Positions 5,500 through 12,827 of a DNA stretch of 41,344 nucleotides are shown one piece after another. The DNA is from Lachnospiraceae bacterium UBA5899 (lineage in GTDB: Bacteria > Bacillota > Clostridia > Lachnospirales > Lachnospiraceae). The position numbers and the translations under genes were made by a program. The stretch lies in NCBI GenBank assembly GCA_002432425.1, contig DJEL01000054.1, positions 1 to 41,344 on the forward strand. The letters are read 5' to 3'. Every line of letters begins with the position of its first letter. Position 1 is the stretch's first letter. The notes under the pieces are model-generated. The model made no database searches, had not been told where the DNA came from, and saw nothing but the letters and a program-made list of their open reading frames with translations.

Positions 5500-7104
5500 A
5501 TGGTTGATAAACGATTTTTAGACAAAAGTATGATTTATAATGAATTATCACCTGCAGAACAGGAAAAGTGGTTTGAATTTACAAAAAATAAGTTTCTGCA
5601 CAATATAGATACTTTCTACTATTCAGTGAAATTTAAGCAGGACTTCCGCTTAAAAACCCAAGATAATAATGTCTTAAGACTTCGTAGTTTTTTCAAGCGG
5701 AAATATGATGCTATGGGTGATTATGAAGAAGTAGGAGAAGTTAAGCTTAAGGAGATAGACAAGCGCTTAGTTCTTAAGCCGGTTACATTTTCCCGGTTTT
5801 ATACCATATGTCTTTCATATCCGGAGTATTTCGATATATTTTTGGCTCCTGTGGTGCCTAAAGCATTGGATGGCGGGCAATCGGTCACATGTGAGTGCAT
5901 AGTTCAGATACGTTCTTACATGCTCTGGATGTTCGGTATTCATGCAGCTTTTGAAAATTCTTACAGATATATAAAAGCCTTAGCTGACTATTTTCACTTG
6001 GATATCGATTTTGTTCAGGAAAACCGTATAGATTACTGCTGGCACTCTAACTATTTGAAAGACCCGGAAACCTTTTTCAATCCGGACAATTTTTATAAGA
6101 TGCGTGTTGACCGTTTTAAAAATGCAACTTATGTAACTAACAAAGTGGGAAGTGAAGATTATGAAATTGATTATGTATGTCTTGGAAAGCGTTCTGATAA
6201 GGTCTTTGTACGCATTTATCAGAAAACTCGTGAGGTGGTTGAGCAGAGTTATAAGCCATGGTTTTTCCAGATTTGGAAAATGAACGGACTTATAAATGCT
6301 TATGATATGTATGTCTATGAAAAGGCATATAAGAAGCGCTCCTGGTTCTATCGGTTTTATGCCAGGTTAGAGTTTTACGCCGAATACGGGCAGCATCCTA
6401 CCTATACGCAGATGTGCCGGGATATATTATCCGGAGAAACACAGATGTCTGAAGATGAAATAATAAAGCTTGCCCAGAAGCTTACACCGGACCCTAACTT
6501 AATAGTCAATGTGGAATATCAGACCATGAGAAGGCACTCTAAGTCTTATGAGCTGCTTCCGTTCCGGGATAATTCCAACACTGGGGAGTGCAAACGTATA
6601 TATGATTATTTGGATAACAGAAAGATTATCATGGATTATTTAACCAGCAGGGTTTTTAAGCTGGTGGAAAAATCCGGGGACAGTAATAAAAGCCGCCGTC
6701 CTATGTGTGGCTTTTGGAATGCTCTTCGCGCTACCAGATGCATTGATGTGAAGATGACGCCGGAGCAGTTGGAGCTTGTACGGACATATAATAGAAAGCT
6801 GAATGTAGAAGCTATGCGGAAAAGGGTTATCAATTCGGCTGTTATGTTAGGCTTTTATCAACGTGGTATCAATTCGGACTCACCGCTACAGGATGCGGCA
6901 GAAGCTCTTTTAAGGATGAATGATAACGATATAGAAAATGCAAGACGGTATAAAAGTAAAAAATCCCGGCTTCTCAATGAGGATGAGCTTGCCGGGACAA
7001 TAGAATATGATGCTGCTGCACATCTATATGACATCATCCGCACAGATACAGGTGATATCTATAGTCAGAATACCTTGTCTGATTGGACTTGTCAAGGAGG
7101 TTAA
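5500..7104 (+). CDS. Rolling-circle replication initiator (Rep_trans-like)
   Basis: A 534-residue protein. The ATG at 5500 is chosen because AAAGGAG precedes it; a longer frame upstream has no ribosome site. The segment RIDYCWHSNY (176-185), the following beta-rich region with VRIYQKTREV (237-246) and YRFYARLEFYAEYG (284-297) match the arrangement of the Rep_trans family (PF02486), also found in pT181-type plasmids and many Gram-positive inoviruses. Such proteins nick the origin through a tyrosine and prime rolling-circle synthesis. I cannot assign the catalytic tyrosine with confidence. The C-terminal 150 residues are highly charged. The gene ends four bases before the integrase start, and its last codons contain the integrase ribosome site. 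Confidence 0.82.
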   Translation: MVDKRFLDKSMIYNELSPAEQEKWFEFTKNKFLHNIDTFYYSVKFKQDFRLKTQDNNVLRLRSFFKRKYDAMGDYEEVGEVKLKEIDKRLVLKPVTFSRFYTICLSYPEYFDIFLAPVVPKALDGGQSVTCECIVQIRSYMLWMFGIHAAFENSYRYIKALADYFHLDIDFVQENRIDYCWHSNYLKDPETFFNPDNFYKMRVDRFKNATYVTNKVGSEDYEIDYVCLGKRSDKVFVRIYQKTREVVEQSYKPWFFQIWKMNGLINAYDMYVYEKAYKKRSWFYRFYARLEFYAEYGQHPTYTQMCRDILSGETQMSEDEIIKLAQKLTPDPNLIVNVEYQTMRRHSKSYELLPFRDNSNTGECKRIYDYLDNRKIIMDYLTSRVFKLVEKSGDSNKSRRPMCGFWNALRATRCIDVKMTPEQLELVRTYNRKLNVEAMRKRVINSAVMLGFYQRGINSDSPLQDAAEALLRMNDNDIENARRYKSKKSRLLNEDELAGTIEYDAAAHLYDIIRTDTGDIYSQNTLSDWTCQGG

Positions 7105-7108
7105 CTTT

Positions 7109-8014
7109 ATGACGATAACAGCAGCATACCGGGCATATGTGGAAGACAGGCAGGTATATGTTGCCGCTGGTACCCTGAAAACATATGCCGGACACCTGAA
7201 GCTCTTTTTTGACTTCCTGGAAGAACGATACCGGAAGGATGTTACTGCCCTCTCCTTTTCAGATACTCCGGATAATATATATAGTGCTTACATATTGTAT
7301 CTACGGCAAAAGGGGGTAAAAAATACAACTATTCGGAGTTACTGCCGCTCGGTCAAGGCTTTTCTTAAATATTGTTATGAAGAGGATATTTGCCAGGATT
7401 ACCTAAAAAAAGTAAAGCTGCCTAAGGATGATGCAGCGCCTAAGATGATCCTTTTTCAGGATGAGGTTAAAAAGATAGATGATAGTTTTGATACCAGTAC
7501 AGAGTTGGGGTTGCGTAATTATAGCATATTTCATCTTATGCTTGATTGTGGTCTTAGAAGTCAGGAAGTAATACACTTGCAAGTGTCTGATATTCTAAAA
7601 GATAGAAATGTCATACAGATATTAAATACAAAGGGATGTAAAAGCAGGCTTACCCTTATTCCTGACTTCCTGCTCCGGCAGATAGATGCATACTTAAGTA
7701 TATCCGGTAGAGCGTCCGGGGTGATATTCCAATCCATGAAAGATAGAAAACCCATGACATCCAATGCTATTAAGCAGCTCTTCCAGGATTTGAAGGTATC
7801 TTCCAGCATAAGCCGGGTACATGCTCACCTGCTCCGGCATACTTTCGCTACTTCTTACCTCATGGGTGGCGGCAATCTGGAATTTCTCCGGGTATTCATG
7901 GGGCATAGTGATTATAATGTAACTAAAACCTATAGCCAGATGGCGGCTCAATATAAAATGCTGGGAGCGGATGTCTATAAGCTGGACTCTATTTTCTTTT
8001 CTCGTGGATACTAA
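7109..8014 (+). CDS. int: Tyrosine recombinase, phage integrase
   Basis: A 301-residue XerC/D-type recombinase. The N-terminal SAM-like core-binding domain (about 1-100) is followed by the catalytic domain with R150 (CGLRSQEV), K175 (NTKGCKSR), H240-x-x-R243 (HLLRHTFA), H266 (MGHSDYN) and the nucleophile Y275 (TKTYSQM). All active-site residues are present. The ATG at 7109 has AAGGAGG inside the end of rep. It lies next to the right attachment site in tRNA-Lys, so it very probably catalyses integration and excision there. No separate excisionase gene is evident; the ribbon-helix-helix protein or the repressor might serve. Confidence 0.93.
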   Translation: MTITAAYRAYVEDRQVYVAAGTLKTYAGHLKLFFDFLEERYRKDVTALSFSDTPDNIYSAYILYLRQKGVKNTTIRSYCRSVKAFLKYCYEEDICQDYLKKVKLPKDDAAPKMILFQDEVKKIDDSFDTSTELGLRNYSIFHLMLDCGLRSQEVIHLQVSDILKDRNVIQILNTKGCKSRLTLIPDFLLRQIDAYLSISGRASGVIFQSMKDRKPMTSNAIKQLFQDLKVSSSISRVHAHLLRHTFATSYLMGGGNLEFLRVFMGHSDYNVTKTYSQMAAQYKMLGADVYKLDSIFFSRGY

Positions 8015-8053
8015 AATATTATGACATAGTATCTGATATCTTAATTAGGGTAC

Positions 8054-8096
8054 AAAAAAAGCACCAACCCCCGAGATAACCTCGAAAATCGGTACT
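8054..8096 (-). terminator. Terminator of tRNA-Lys, supplied by the prophage
   Basis: On the minus strand, AGTACC pairs with GGTGCT around an inner CGAG/CTCG hairpin, followed by seven Ts (8054-8060). It lies seven bases past the tRNA 3' end. It is inside the prophage, so the phage restores both the tRNA 3' half and its terminator. Confidence 0.75.
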
Positions 8097-8102
8097 TGTA
8101 AG

Positions 8103-8175
8103 TGCACCGCCAGGGGCTCGAACCCTGGACACCCTGATTAAGAGTCAGGTGCTCTACCAACTGAGCTAGCGGTGC
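8103..8175 (-). tRNA. tRNA-Lys (anticodon CTT)
   Basis: A complete cloverleaf: acceptor GCACCGC/GCGGTGC with discriminator A, D arm GCTC/GAGC, anticodon arm CCTGA-CTCTTAA-TCAGG with anticodon CTT (reads AAG), and T arm CAGGG/CCCTG with loop TTCGAGC. CCA is not encoded. Bases 8103-8122 are prophage-derived and 8146-8175 chromosomal, joined through the attachment core, so integration leaves a working gene. Confidence 0.96.
8123..8145. repeat. Right attachment repeat within tRNA-Lys
   Basis: Identical to bases 1-23. It covers the tRNA from the anticodon loop to the 5' side of the T stem, a usual crossover region for tyrosine recombinases. Excision between the two copies would give a circle of 8122 bp. 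Confidence 0.88.
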
Positions 8176-8207
8176 GTATTTAGTTGTTGTTTCACAACGC
8201 AAGTGTT

Positions 8208-8236
8208 ATTATATGTCATGCTTTGGAAAAATGCAA
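8208..8236 (-). promoter_or_regulatory. Promoter of tRNA-Lys
   Basis: On the minus strand, -35 TTGCAT (8231-8236) and -10 TATAAT (8208-8213) are 17 bp apart, giving a start near 8201, about 26 bases before the tRNA. Confidence 0.75.
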
Positions 8237-8256
8237 CCCCTTTTTTTAATTTTTTT

Positions 8257-8700
8257 TTAGTTTTTTGTAATTTTTTTGATTTTTTTCTTTTCGCACTCCT
8301 TACAATACCCATAAAGCTCCAATTTATGCCCTGTCACCACAAAATCCTTTGCCTCACCGTGCAGGTGCAAATCCTCAAAAGGGCATACCTGCAACGCTAC
8401 TTTTTTGTGACACTGCAGGCAGATGGCATAGTGGGTGTGGCTGCCCTTGTTCCATTCGTACACAACCGTGCCGTCCCCGATAAAATTGCTTTTTTCTACA
8501 AAATGCATTTCCTCAAAGGTGGCAAGAATACGGTAAATAGTGGAAATCGCATACCCCACATTGCCTTCTTTTTTCAGAATTTCCTGATAAATCTGCGTTG
8601 CGGAAAGCGGTTCTTTGCTTTCCACCAGCACATGATATACATCTTTTCTCTGTTTTGTCCATTTAATACCCTTCGGGTAACAATATTCTTTTTCTTCCAT
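8257..8700 (-). CDS. Fur-family metalloregulator
   Basis: A 147-residue Fur/PerR/Zur-type repressor. The winged helix covers about 10-90 (KWTKQRKDVYHVLVESKEPL, then YAISTIYRILATFEEM). The dimerisation domain has the two CxxC structural zinc sites CLQC and CKEC, and histidines (SHTHYAIC, DLHLHGEA) that may bind the sensed metal. The metal cannot be decided from sequence. It is encoded directly downstream of a heavy-metal exporter, so it probably controls that operon, including itself. An overlapping inverted repeat in the operon promoter (9727-9750) is the likely operator. Its own ribosome site is weak, so low-level expression is expected. Confidence 0.88.
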   Translation of the reverse strand: MEEKEYCYPKGIKWTKQRKDVYHVLVESKEPLSATQIYQEILKKEGNVGYAISTIYRILATFEEMHFVEKSNFIGDGTVVYEWNKGSHTHYAICLQCHKKVALQVCPFEDLHLHGEAKDFVVTGHKLELYGYCKECEKKKIKKITKN

Positions 8701-8762
8701 AATTATTGCTCTTTCTGAGTCATAACATTTTCCATGAAACGGGCTTTTCCCCTAAGACAGCA

Positions 8763-9641
8763 TCAGCGGAAAAATCCTGCGGGCACAAGCTCCAAAAGCA
8801 GGCCTGCCACAACACCGATGCCGTAAAGGAGCGCCACAATTTTTATATTTTCTTTCACATTCCGGTTGGTACGGAACAAAACCAGGACGCCCACACCTGC
8901 ACCGACCAAAAGTCCGGACATGCAGGCGGCAAAGCTCATCACGCCTTCCACGTAAAGCTGGGTCAGCACCACAGACGCCGCACAGTTGGGAATTAAGCCC
9001 ACAACACCTGCAATCAGTTCCCCGATGACAGGCTTATTCAAAAACAGGCTGCGCAGGTTTTCTTCTCCCCACACATGCAGGACCGTATTTAAGATAAAGG
9101 TAACAAGCAGGATGAAACCGGTGATTTTTATGGTGTGGATAAAGGCAGAACCCACAATACTGTTGCTTTTTCCGCAGTGGCAGTGGTCATGCTCACACAG
9201 CTCATGAATATGCTCTTCTTCCGCATCTTCCTCTGCTCCGTGACGGCTTTTGTGCATAAAAAAGTCTATCAGGAAACCGGCAATCATGCCGATTACCATT
9301 TTCAGCGCCAGAATTTTGATAATGGTCAGCGTACCGATGCTCTTTTCGGATATCAGAATGGGAAGCATCTCGTCCGAAGTCGAAAGATAAATGGCAATCA
9401 GGGTGCCCAGGGTAATTACCCTGCCGGCATACAGACTGGTGGCTGCCGCCGAAAAACCGCACTGGGGAACCGCCCCTAAAATGCCGCCGAACAAAGGTCC
9501 CAGTTTTCCCGCCTTTTTCACGGCATTCTGCATTTTATCCGCTGCTTTATTTTCCAGATATTCCATGACAAGGTAGGTCAGGAATAAAAACGGTATCAGT
9601 TTTACACTATCTATAACGGTATCAAGTATAACGTCCCACAT
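8763..9641 (-). CDS. Putative 10TM heavy-metal exporter (ArsP_2-type permease)
   Basis: A 292-residue polytopic membrane protein with about ten hydrophobic segments in two halves. Each half has a conserved Pro-x-Cys-type motif: AVPQCGFSAAATSLY and LIPNCAASVVLTQLY. A central cytoplasmic loop is rich in His, Cys, Glu and Asp (HIHELCEHDHCHCGKS), a probable metal-binding loop. This matches the family described as putative 10TM heavy-metal or manganese exporter (PF11449). The ATG at 9641 (MWDVILD) has AGGGAGA upstream; a longer start at 9698 lacks a ribosome site. It forms an operon with the Fur-family gene. Substrate is not known; a divalent metal is the reasonable inference. Confidence 0.82.
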   Translation of the reverse strand: MWDVILDTVIDSVKLIPFLFLTYLVMEYLENKAADKMQNAVKKAGKLGPLFGGILGAVPQCGFSAAATSLYAGRVITLGTLIAIYLSTSDEMLPILISEKSIGTLTIIKILALKMVIGMIAGFLIDFFMHKSRHGAEEDAEEEHIHELCEHDHCHCGKSNSIVGSAFIHTIKITGFILLVTFILNTVLHVWGEENLRSLFLNKPVIGELIAGVVGLIPNCAASVVLTQLYVEGVMSFAACMSGLLVGAGVGVLVLFRTNRNVKENIKIVALLYGIGVVAGLLLELVPAGFFR

Positions 9642-9726
9642 GTCAGAATAATCTCCCTGTTTTTGTAATCTGCAATTTCTCCGTTGCATCAGCGCCATGT
9701 GATATAACGCCTTTTACGGGTGTGTT

Positions 9727-9781
9727 TGCAAATGCAATTCATTTGCATTTAGAACTATATCATAAAACGGGAGAATGTCAA
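9727..9781 (-). promoter_or_regulatory. Promoter and overlapping inverted-repeat operator of the metal exporter operon
   Basis: The minus-strand -35 is TTGACA (9776-9781) and the -10 TATAGT (9754-9759), 16 bp apart. Around the start point lie two overlapping perfect inverted repeats with 8-bp arms and 5-bp centres: TGCAAATG/CATTTGCA (9727-9747) and AAATGCAA/TTGCATTT (9730-9750). Overlapping palindromes of this kind are typical of Fur-family sites, and a Fur-family gene is in the operon. Confidence 0.7.
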
Positions 9782-9791
9782 GCGGAAATTG

Positions 9792-10265
9792 TCATCCGGT
9801 CGTTTTTTCTTTCTGCCGCATCCGCAGGTATTTTTCCACCACCGGACGGATGGGCGGAGAAATGGCATCCGGCACATCCTCAGGGGCAAAAAAGCGCAGC
9901 TCCTCGATTTCTTCTTCCTGGCGTTTCAGGGTTCCGTGGTATTTTTTGCAAAGATAAATAATTTCCACGTTGGAAACTTCATCGCCGTTGGGGTACACAT
10001 AGTGCACCTCCGGGCCGGAATTTATCATAAAAAGAGTCATTTCATCGGCGATAAGTCCGGTTTCCTCGAAAAGCTCCCTTTTCGCGCATTCCTCTATTCT
10101 TTCGTCTATTTCTATGGAGCCGCCGATGTACCCCCACATATGGTTGTCGGTGCGCCTGCCCAGCAGAATTTCGCCCTTTTCATTTTCAATAATGATGCTG
10201 CCGGCACACTGTATCAGTGTCCGATGCCCTACGATTTTGCGCAAATCCGCTATATAACTGCTCAA
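9792..10265 (-). CDS. Nudix hydrolase
   Basis: A 157-residue protein with a complete Nudix box at about 49-71 (GGSIEIDERIEECAKRELFE, then ETGL), fitting GX5EX7REUXEEXGU. These enzymes hydrolyse nucleoside diphosphates linked to another moiety, using Mg2+ or Mn2+. The start is a TTG at 10265, six bases after AAAGGAGGGA; a GTG further upstream would place that ribosome site inside the gene. The substrate is not predictable. It is divergent from the alpha/beta hydrolase gene. An inverted repeat GCTACC-N10-GGTAGC (10313-10334) lies in its upstream region and could be an operator. Confidence 0.9.
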   Translation of the reverse strand: MSSYIADLRKIVGHRTLIQCAGSIIIENEKGEILLGRRTDNHMWGYIGGSIEIDERIEECAKRELFEETGLIADEMTLFMINSGPEVHYVYPNGDEVSNVEIIYLCKKYHGTLKRQEEEIEELRFFAPEDVPDAISPPIRPVVEKYLRMRQKEKTTG

Positions 10266-10367
10266 AAAATCCCTCCTTTGCACAGTCGAAATGCTTCTGT
10301 ATTTTTTATCATGCTACCGCATCCCACCGGTAGCCGTCAAGGCTTGCGAAAATTTTCGTTTGTCTTC

Positions 10368-10396
10368 TTGACATATCAGTTAGCTTAAGCTAACGT
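10368..10396 (+). promoter_or_regulatory. Promoter with palindromic operator GTTAGC-N4-GCTAAC
   Basis: The -35 is TTGACA (10368-10373) and the -10 TAACGT (10391-10396), 17 bp apart. The palindrome GTTAGCTTAAGCTAAC (10379-10394) fills the spacer and overlaps the -10. The same arrangement occurs at 22108-22136 before the other alpha/beta hydrolase gene. A second inverted repeat, CGTGAC/GTCACG, lies at 10400-10428. Confidence 0.75.
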
Positions 10397-10444
10397 ATGC
10401 GTGACCGAATTAGTGTATATTAGTCACGTAAAGGAGAAAAAGTT

Positions 10445-11665
10445 ATGGAGCAGCATGAAAAATACGATATCACACAGCCGATTGTCCTGCCTGCGGGCAT
10501 GTATCATCTGAATGACAATCCTTCTCTCAATTTCCAGTTGAACCGTCTTGTCAACATGGATATGGGAGATTTGGACAAGGTTCGTGCCGTGGGTGCCAAA
10601 ATTAAGGATATCAAAAGCTGGATTTCTGTTTTAACGCAGGCGGCAGAAAAGGAGGAAGCTGCCGGCAATATCAAAAGCGCCATGGGATTTTACCGGATGG
10701 CTGAATTTTATATGGACTGGAAGGACCCGGAGTCTTTAAGATGCTGGCGCAAGGCCCGCGAGCTTTTCTTTGCTTACTTTGAAGACTTTTTTGCGGGTGA
10801 ACATCCCATCGTGGAAAAAATCGAAGTTCCTTATGAAACCTATACCCTGCCGCTTTTCACAATGAACCCCGACGGAGCTTCCAAAGGCGATATTGTTGTT
10901 CACGGCGGTTTCGACTCCAACTACGAGGAATTTTTCCCGCAGTGCATGTATCTGCGCCAGAACGGCTACACCGTTTATCTGTTTGAAGGTCCCGGTCAGG
11001 GCGCCACTATCCGTCTGCACGGTGCAACGCTTCCCATTGAATGGGAAAAGCCCGTCAAGGCTGTGTTAGATTACATGAAGCTGACAAATGTGACCCTGGT
11101 GGGTCAATCCTATGGCGGTTTCTATGCGCCGAGAGCCTCTGCTTTCGATGACAGAATTACCCGCTGCGTCAGCGTTGCCCAGTTCCCCGCGCTCCGCACA
11201 AATCTCCACAACTCCTCCTTCGCAGCCGGTCTTATCTGGGGTCTGCTCAATGTTATATTATTTTTATTTGGCTGGCTGATTGATTTGATGTATACTGTTA
11301 AGAAGGGAAAAGGAATGGCATTTTTCGACACGTATTTCCACCGCACCGGTGTAAAGGGCGTCTATTCCCTGCTGCATTATCTGCACAGAATAGACCTGCA
11401 TCCCCTTGCTGACAAGCTGACGAAGGATTACCTGATTATCGGCGGAAGCAAGGACACCATGAGCGCCAGAGCTTCCATCGGCAAGCAGATGTTCCTGCTG
11501 AAAAACGCGGAATCCATTACCGCCCGTGAAATTACAGAAAAAGAACAGGGAGCGGACCACTGCAATGTGGGCAACCAGCAGGCAGCCATGGACACCATTC
11601 TTCTGTGGCTGGAAATGCTTGACAGAAGGGATGAAACCCTGCTCCGTGTGAAAGAGGATAAATAA
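10445..11665 (+). CDS. Alpha/beta hydrolase (FrsA/esterase-like)
   Basis: A 406-residue alpha/beta-hydrolase-fold enzyme. A helical N-terminal domain (about 1-120) precedes the fold. The catalytic triad is visible: Ser222 in GQSYGG, Asp337 in IIGGSKDTMS and His372 in GADHCNVGN; the oxyanion region is VVHGGFDSN (151-159). A hydrophobic lid at about 258-284 (AGLIWGLLNVILFLFGWLI) could touch the membrane or bind a lipophilic substrate. This layout resembles FrsA/2,6-dihydropseudooxynicotine-type hydrolases. AAAGGAG precedes the start. Its stop overlaps the start of a decayed TetR gene, so the pair was an autoregulated operon. The physiological substrate is unknown. Confidence 0.85.
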   Translation: MEQHEKYDITQPIVLPAGMYHLNDNPSLNFQLNRLVNMDMGDLDKVRAVGAKIKDIKSWISVLTQAAEKEEAAGNIKSAMGFYRMAEFYMDWKDPESLRCWRKARELFFAYFEDFFAGEHPIVEKIEVPYETYTLPLFTMNPDGASKGDIVVHGGFDSNYEEFFPQCMYLRQNGYTVYLFEGPGQGATIRLHGATLPIEWEKPVKAVLDYMKLTNVTLVGQSYGGFYAPRASAFDDRITRCVSVAQFPALRTNLHNSSFAAGLIWGLLNVILFLFGWLIDLMYTVKKGKGMAFFDTYFHRTGVKGVYSLLHYLHRIDLHPLADKLTKDYLIIGGSKDTMSARASIGKQMFLLKNAESITAREITEKEQGADHCNVGNQQAAMDTILLWLEMLDRRDETLLRVKEDK

Positions 11666-11937
11666 TGCATTTTACAGCAGAAGAACAGGCAAATATCCGG
11701 GAAAAAATGTTTGCGGAGGGCATACAACTTTTACCATTTTTATGAGTCAAAGGAGACCTACCTGCTGCAGTTTATGTCCATCAAGGATTTTCTGTGAGCG
11801 CAGCGCCATTTAAACGCCCCGGAAAATTTTTATACCAAAAAGCAGATGTCCGTGCCAATCTGGTGGAGGAGGCTCTGCCGGACACCATTGAATTTTTGCT
11901 GGTGCAGATTGAAAACTATATTACGGGTGAGGAATAA
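11665..11937 (+). pseudogene. Decayed TetR-family regulator
   Basis: The ATG at 11665 overlaps the hydrolase stop. It opens as a TetR N-terminus (FTAEEQANIREKMFAEGIQL) but hits TGA at 11743. Another frame continues with FYHFYESKETYLLQFMSIKD, the end of a TetR helix-turn-helix, and stops at 11795. A last segment reads ADVRANLVEEALPDTIEF up to TAA at 11935. About 25 residues of the DNA-binding helices and most of the ligand domain are missing. These remnants are collinear, so this is a deleted, frameshifted regulator that cannot bind DNA. Confidence 0.8.
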
Positions 11938-11966
11938 CTACAAATATTTTTCTGTCAGCAGGGAAG

Positions 11967-12827
11967 TCACTTTGAGAGCTGCAGGTACTTCTCTGTCAGG
12001 ACAGAATTTATCTTGGGATTTGCGGCTGTGATATCGCTTATCATCTCCGTGTCCGCATCATTACCCCGGTAGTCCGTCACCCGTCCGCCGGCTTCCCTCA
12101 CCAGAAGCATGCCGGCAGCATAGTCCCAGATTTTTAGGTTCCGTTCAAAATACGCCTCTATCCGTCCGCATGCCACATAAGCTAAGTCCAGTGCTGCCGA
12201 ACCGCTTCTCCGGATGTCCTGGCAATCCTTAAAAACCGCCTGAAATACCTTGAAATTCTCCTCCGCCATTTCCTTATAATAAGGAGAAGTTCCTATGGCT
12301 ATCAGAGATTTTTCTATTGTTTCTGCCCCGGACACTTCTATTTTCTGCCCGTTGCAATAGCTTCCTTTTCCTTTTTGCGCTGAAAACAGTTCGTCCGTAT
12401 AGGGATTGTAAATCATGCCCAGTACCACGCTGCCTTCCTGCATGAGTGCAAGGGAAATCACGCTCGCCCGGTAATCATGAATAAGATTGGTAGTGCCGTC
12501 CACCGGGTCCAGCACCCAGACAAGTCCGTTTTTATCAATTTCTTCGTTGCTTTTTTCCTCGCTTAAAAACTGCACTTCCGGGTACAGCTCCTCCAAATGC
12601 CCGCGGATAAACTGCTGCACTGCAAAATCCACTTCCGTGACATAATCGGCAACACCTTTTTCCCGGGTATGGGCTGCCGCATTCCTGTCCGCAAATAATT
12701 TTCCCGTCTTCTTAAGAAGGGCTTTTAATTCTTCTATATCAATCTTGTCAGTGTTAAAGCTATCTGCATTCCTGTTATCTCTGTCCATGTTATCTGTTGT
12801 TTTCATAAGCTGCCTGCAAAGTGCCAT
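11967..12827 (-). CDS. suhB: Inositol monophosphatase family protein
   Basis: A protein of up to 286 residues with the Mg2+-dependent sugar-phosphatase motifs: LSEEKSNEE, the metal site DPVDGTTN (about 106-113), RRSGSAALDLAYVACG and WDYAAG near the C-terminus. Members hydrolyse inositol-1-phosphate, fructose-1,6-bisphosphate or 3'-phosphoadenosine-5'-phosphate; which one applies here is not clear. The start is uncertain: 12827 has GGTAGG upstream, and ATGs at 12806 and 12788 are alternatives. It overlaps the end of the upstream hydrolase gene by up to 38 bases, so the two are co-transcribed. Confidence 0.88.
   Translation of the reverse strand: MALCRQLMKTTDNMDRDNRNADSFNTDKIDIEELKALLKKTGKLFADRNAAAHTREKGVADYVTEVDFAVQQFIRGHLEELYPEVQFLSEEKSNEEIDKNGLVWVLDPVDGTTNLIHDYRASVISLALMQEGSVVLGMIYNPYTDELFSAQKGKGSYCNGQKIEVSGAETIEKSLIAIGTSPYYKEMAEENFKVFQAVFKDCQDIRRSGSAALDLAYVACGRIEAYFERNLKIWDYAAGMLLVREAGGRVTDYRGNDADTEMISDITAANPKINSVLTEKYLQLSK

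Larger units (their letters stand above)
1..8145 (+). mobile_element. Inovirus (filamentous phage) prophage, about 8.1 kb, integrated in tRNA-Lys
   Basis: The element is bounded by a 23-bp direct repeat (1-23 and 8123-8145), the second copy lying inside tRNA-Lys. It encodes a repressor, an ssDNA-binding-protein candidate, several one-segment membrane proteins of coat size, a signal-peptide and C-terminal-anchor protein like pIII, a pVI-like protein, a Zot/pI-type ATPase, a Rep_trans-like initiator and a tyrosine integrase. This set and order is the filamentous-phage plan. No head, tail, terminase or lysis gene is present, which rules out a tailed phage. There is no secretin gene, consistent with a monoderm host. 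All main reading frames are intact, so the element may be active; that is inference. The left repeat may extend beyond the first base of the window. Confidence 0.9.

Noticed and set aside
8203..8718. A 171-codon plus-strand open frame opposite the Fur-family gene.
   Set aside because: It mirrors the minus-strand Fur gene, has no ribosome site and encodes a Phe-rich non-globular sequence; an antisense shadow.
9789..10388. A 199-codon plus-strand open frame opposite the Nudix gene.
   Set aside because: It is complementary to a clear Nudix hydrolase with an intact motif, and it runs into the divergent promoter region.
10379..10394. The GTTAGC palindrome as a CIRCE element.
   Set aside because: CIRCE needs TTAGCACTC-N9-GAGTGCTAA; here the arms are 6 bp with a 4-bp centre and lack the CACTC part.
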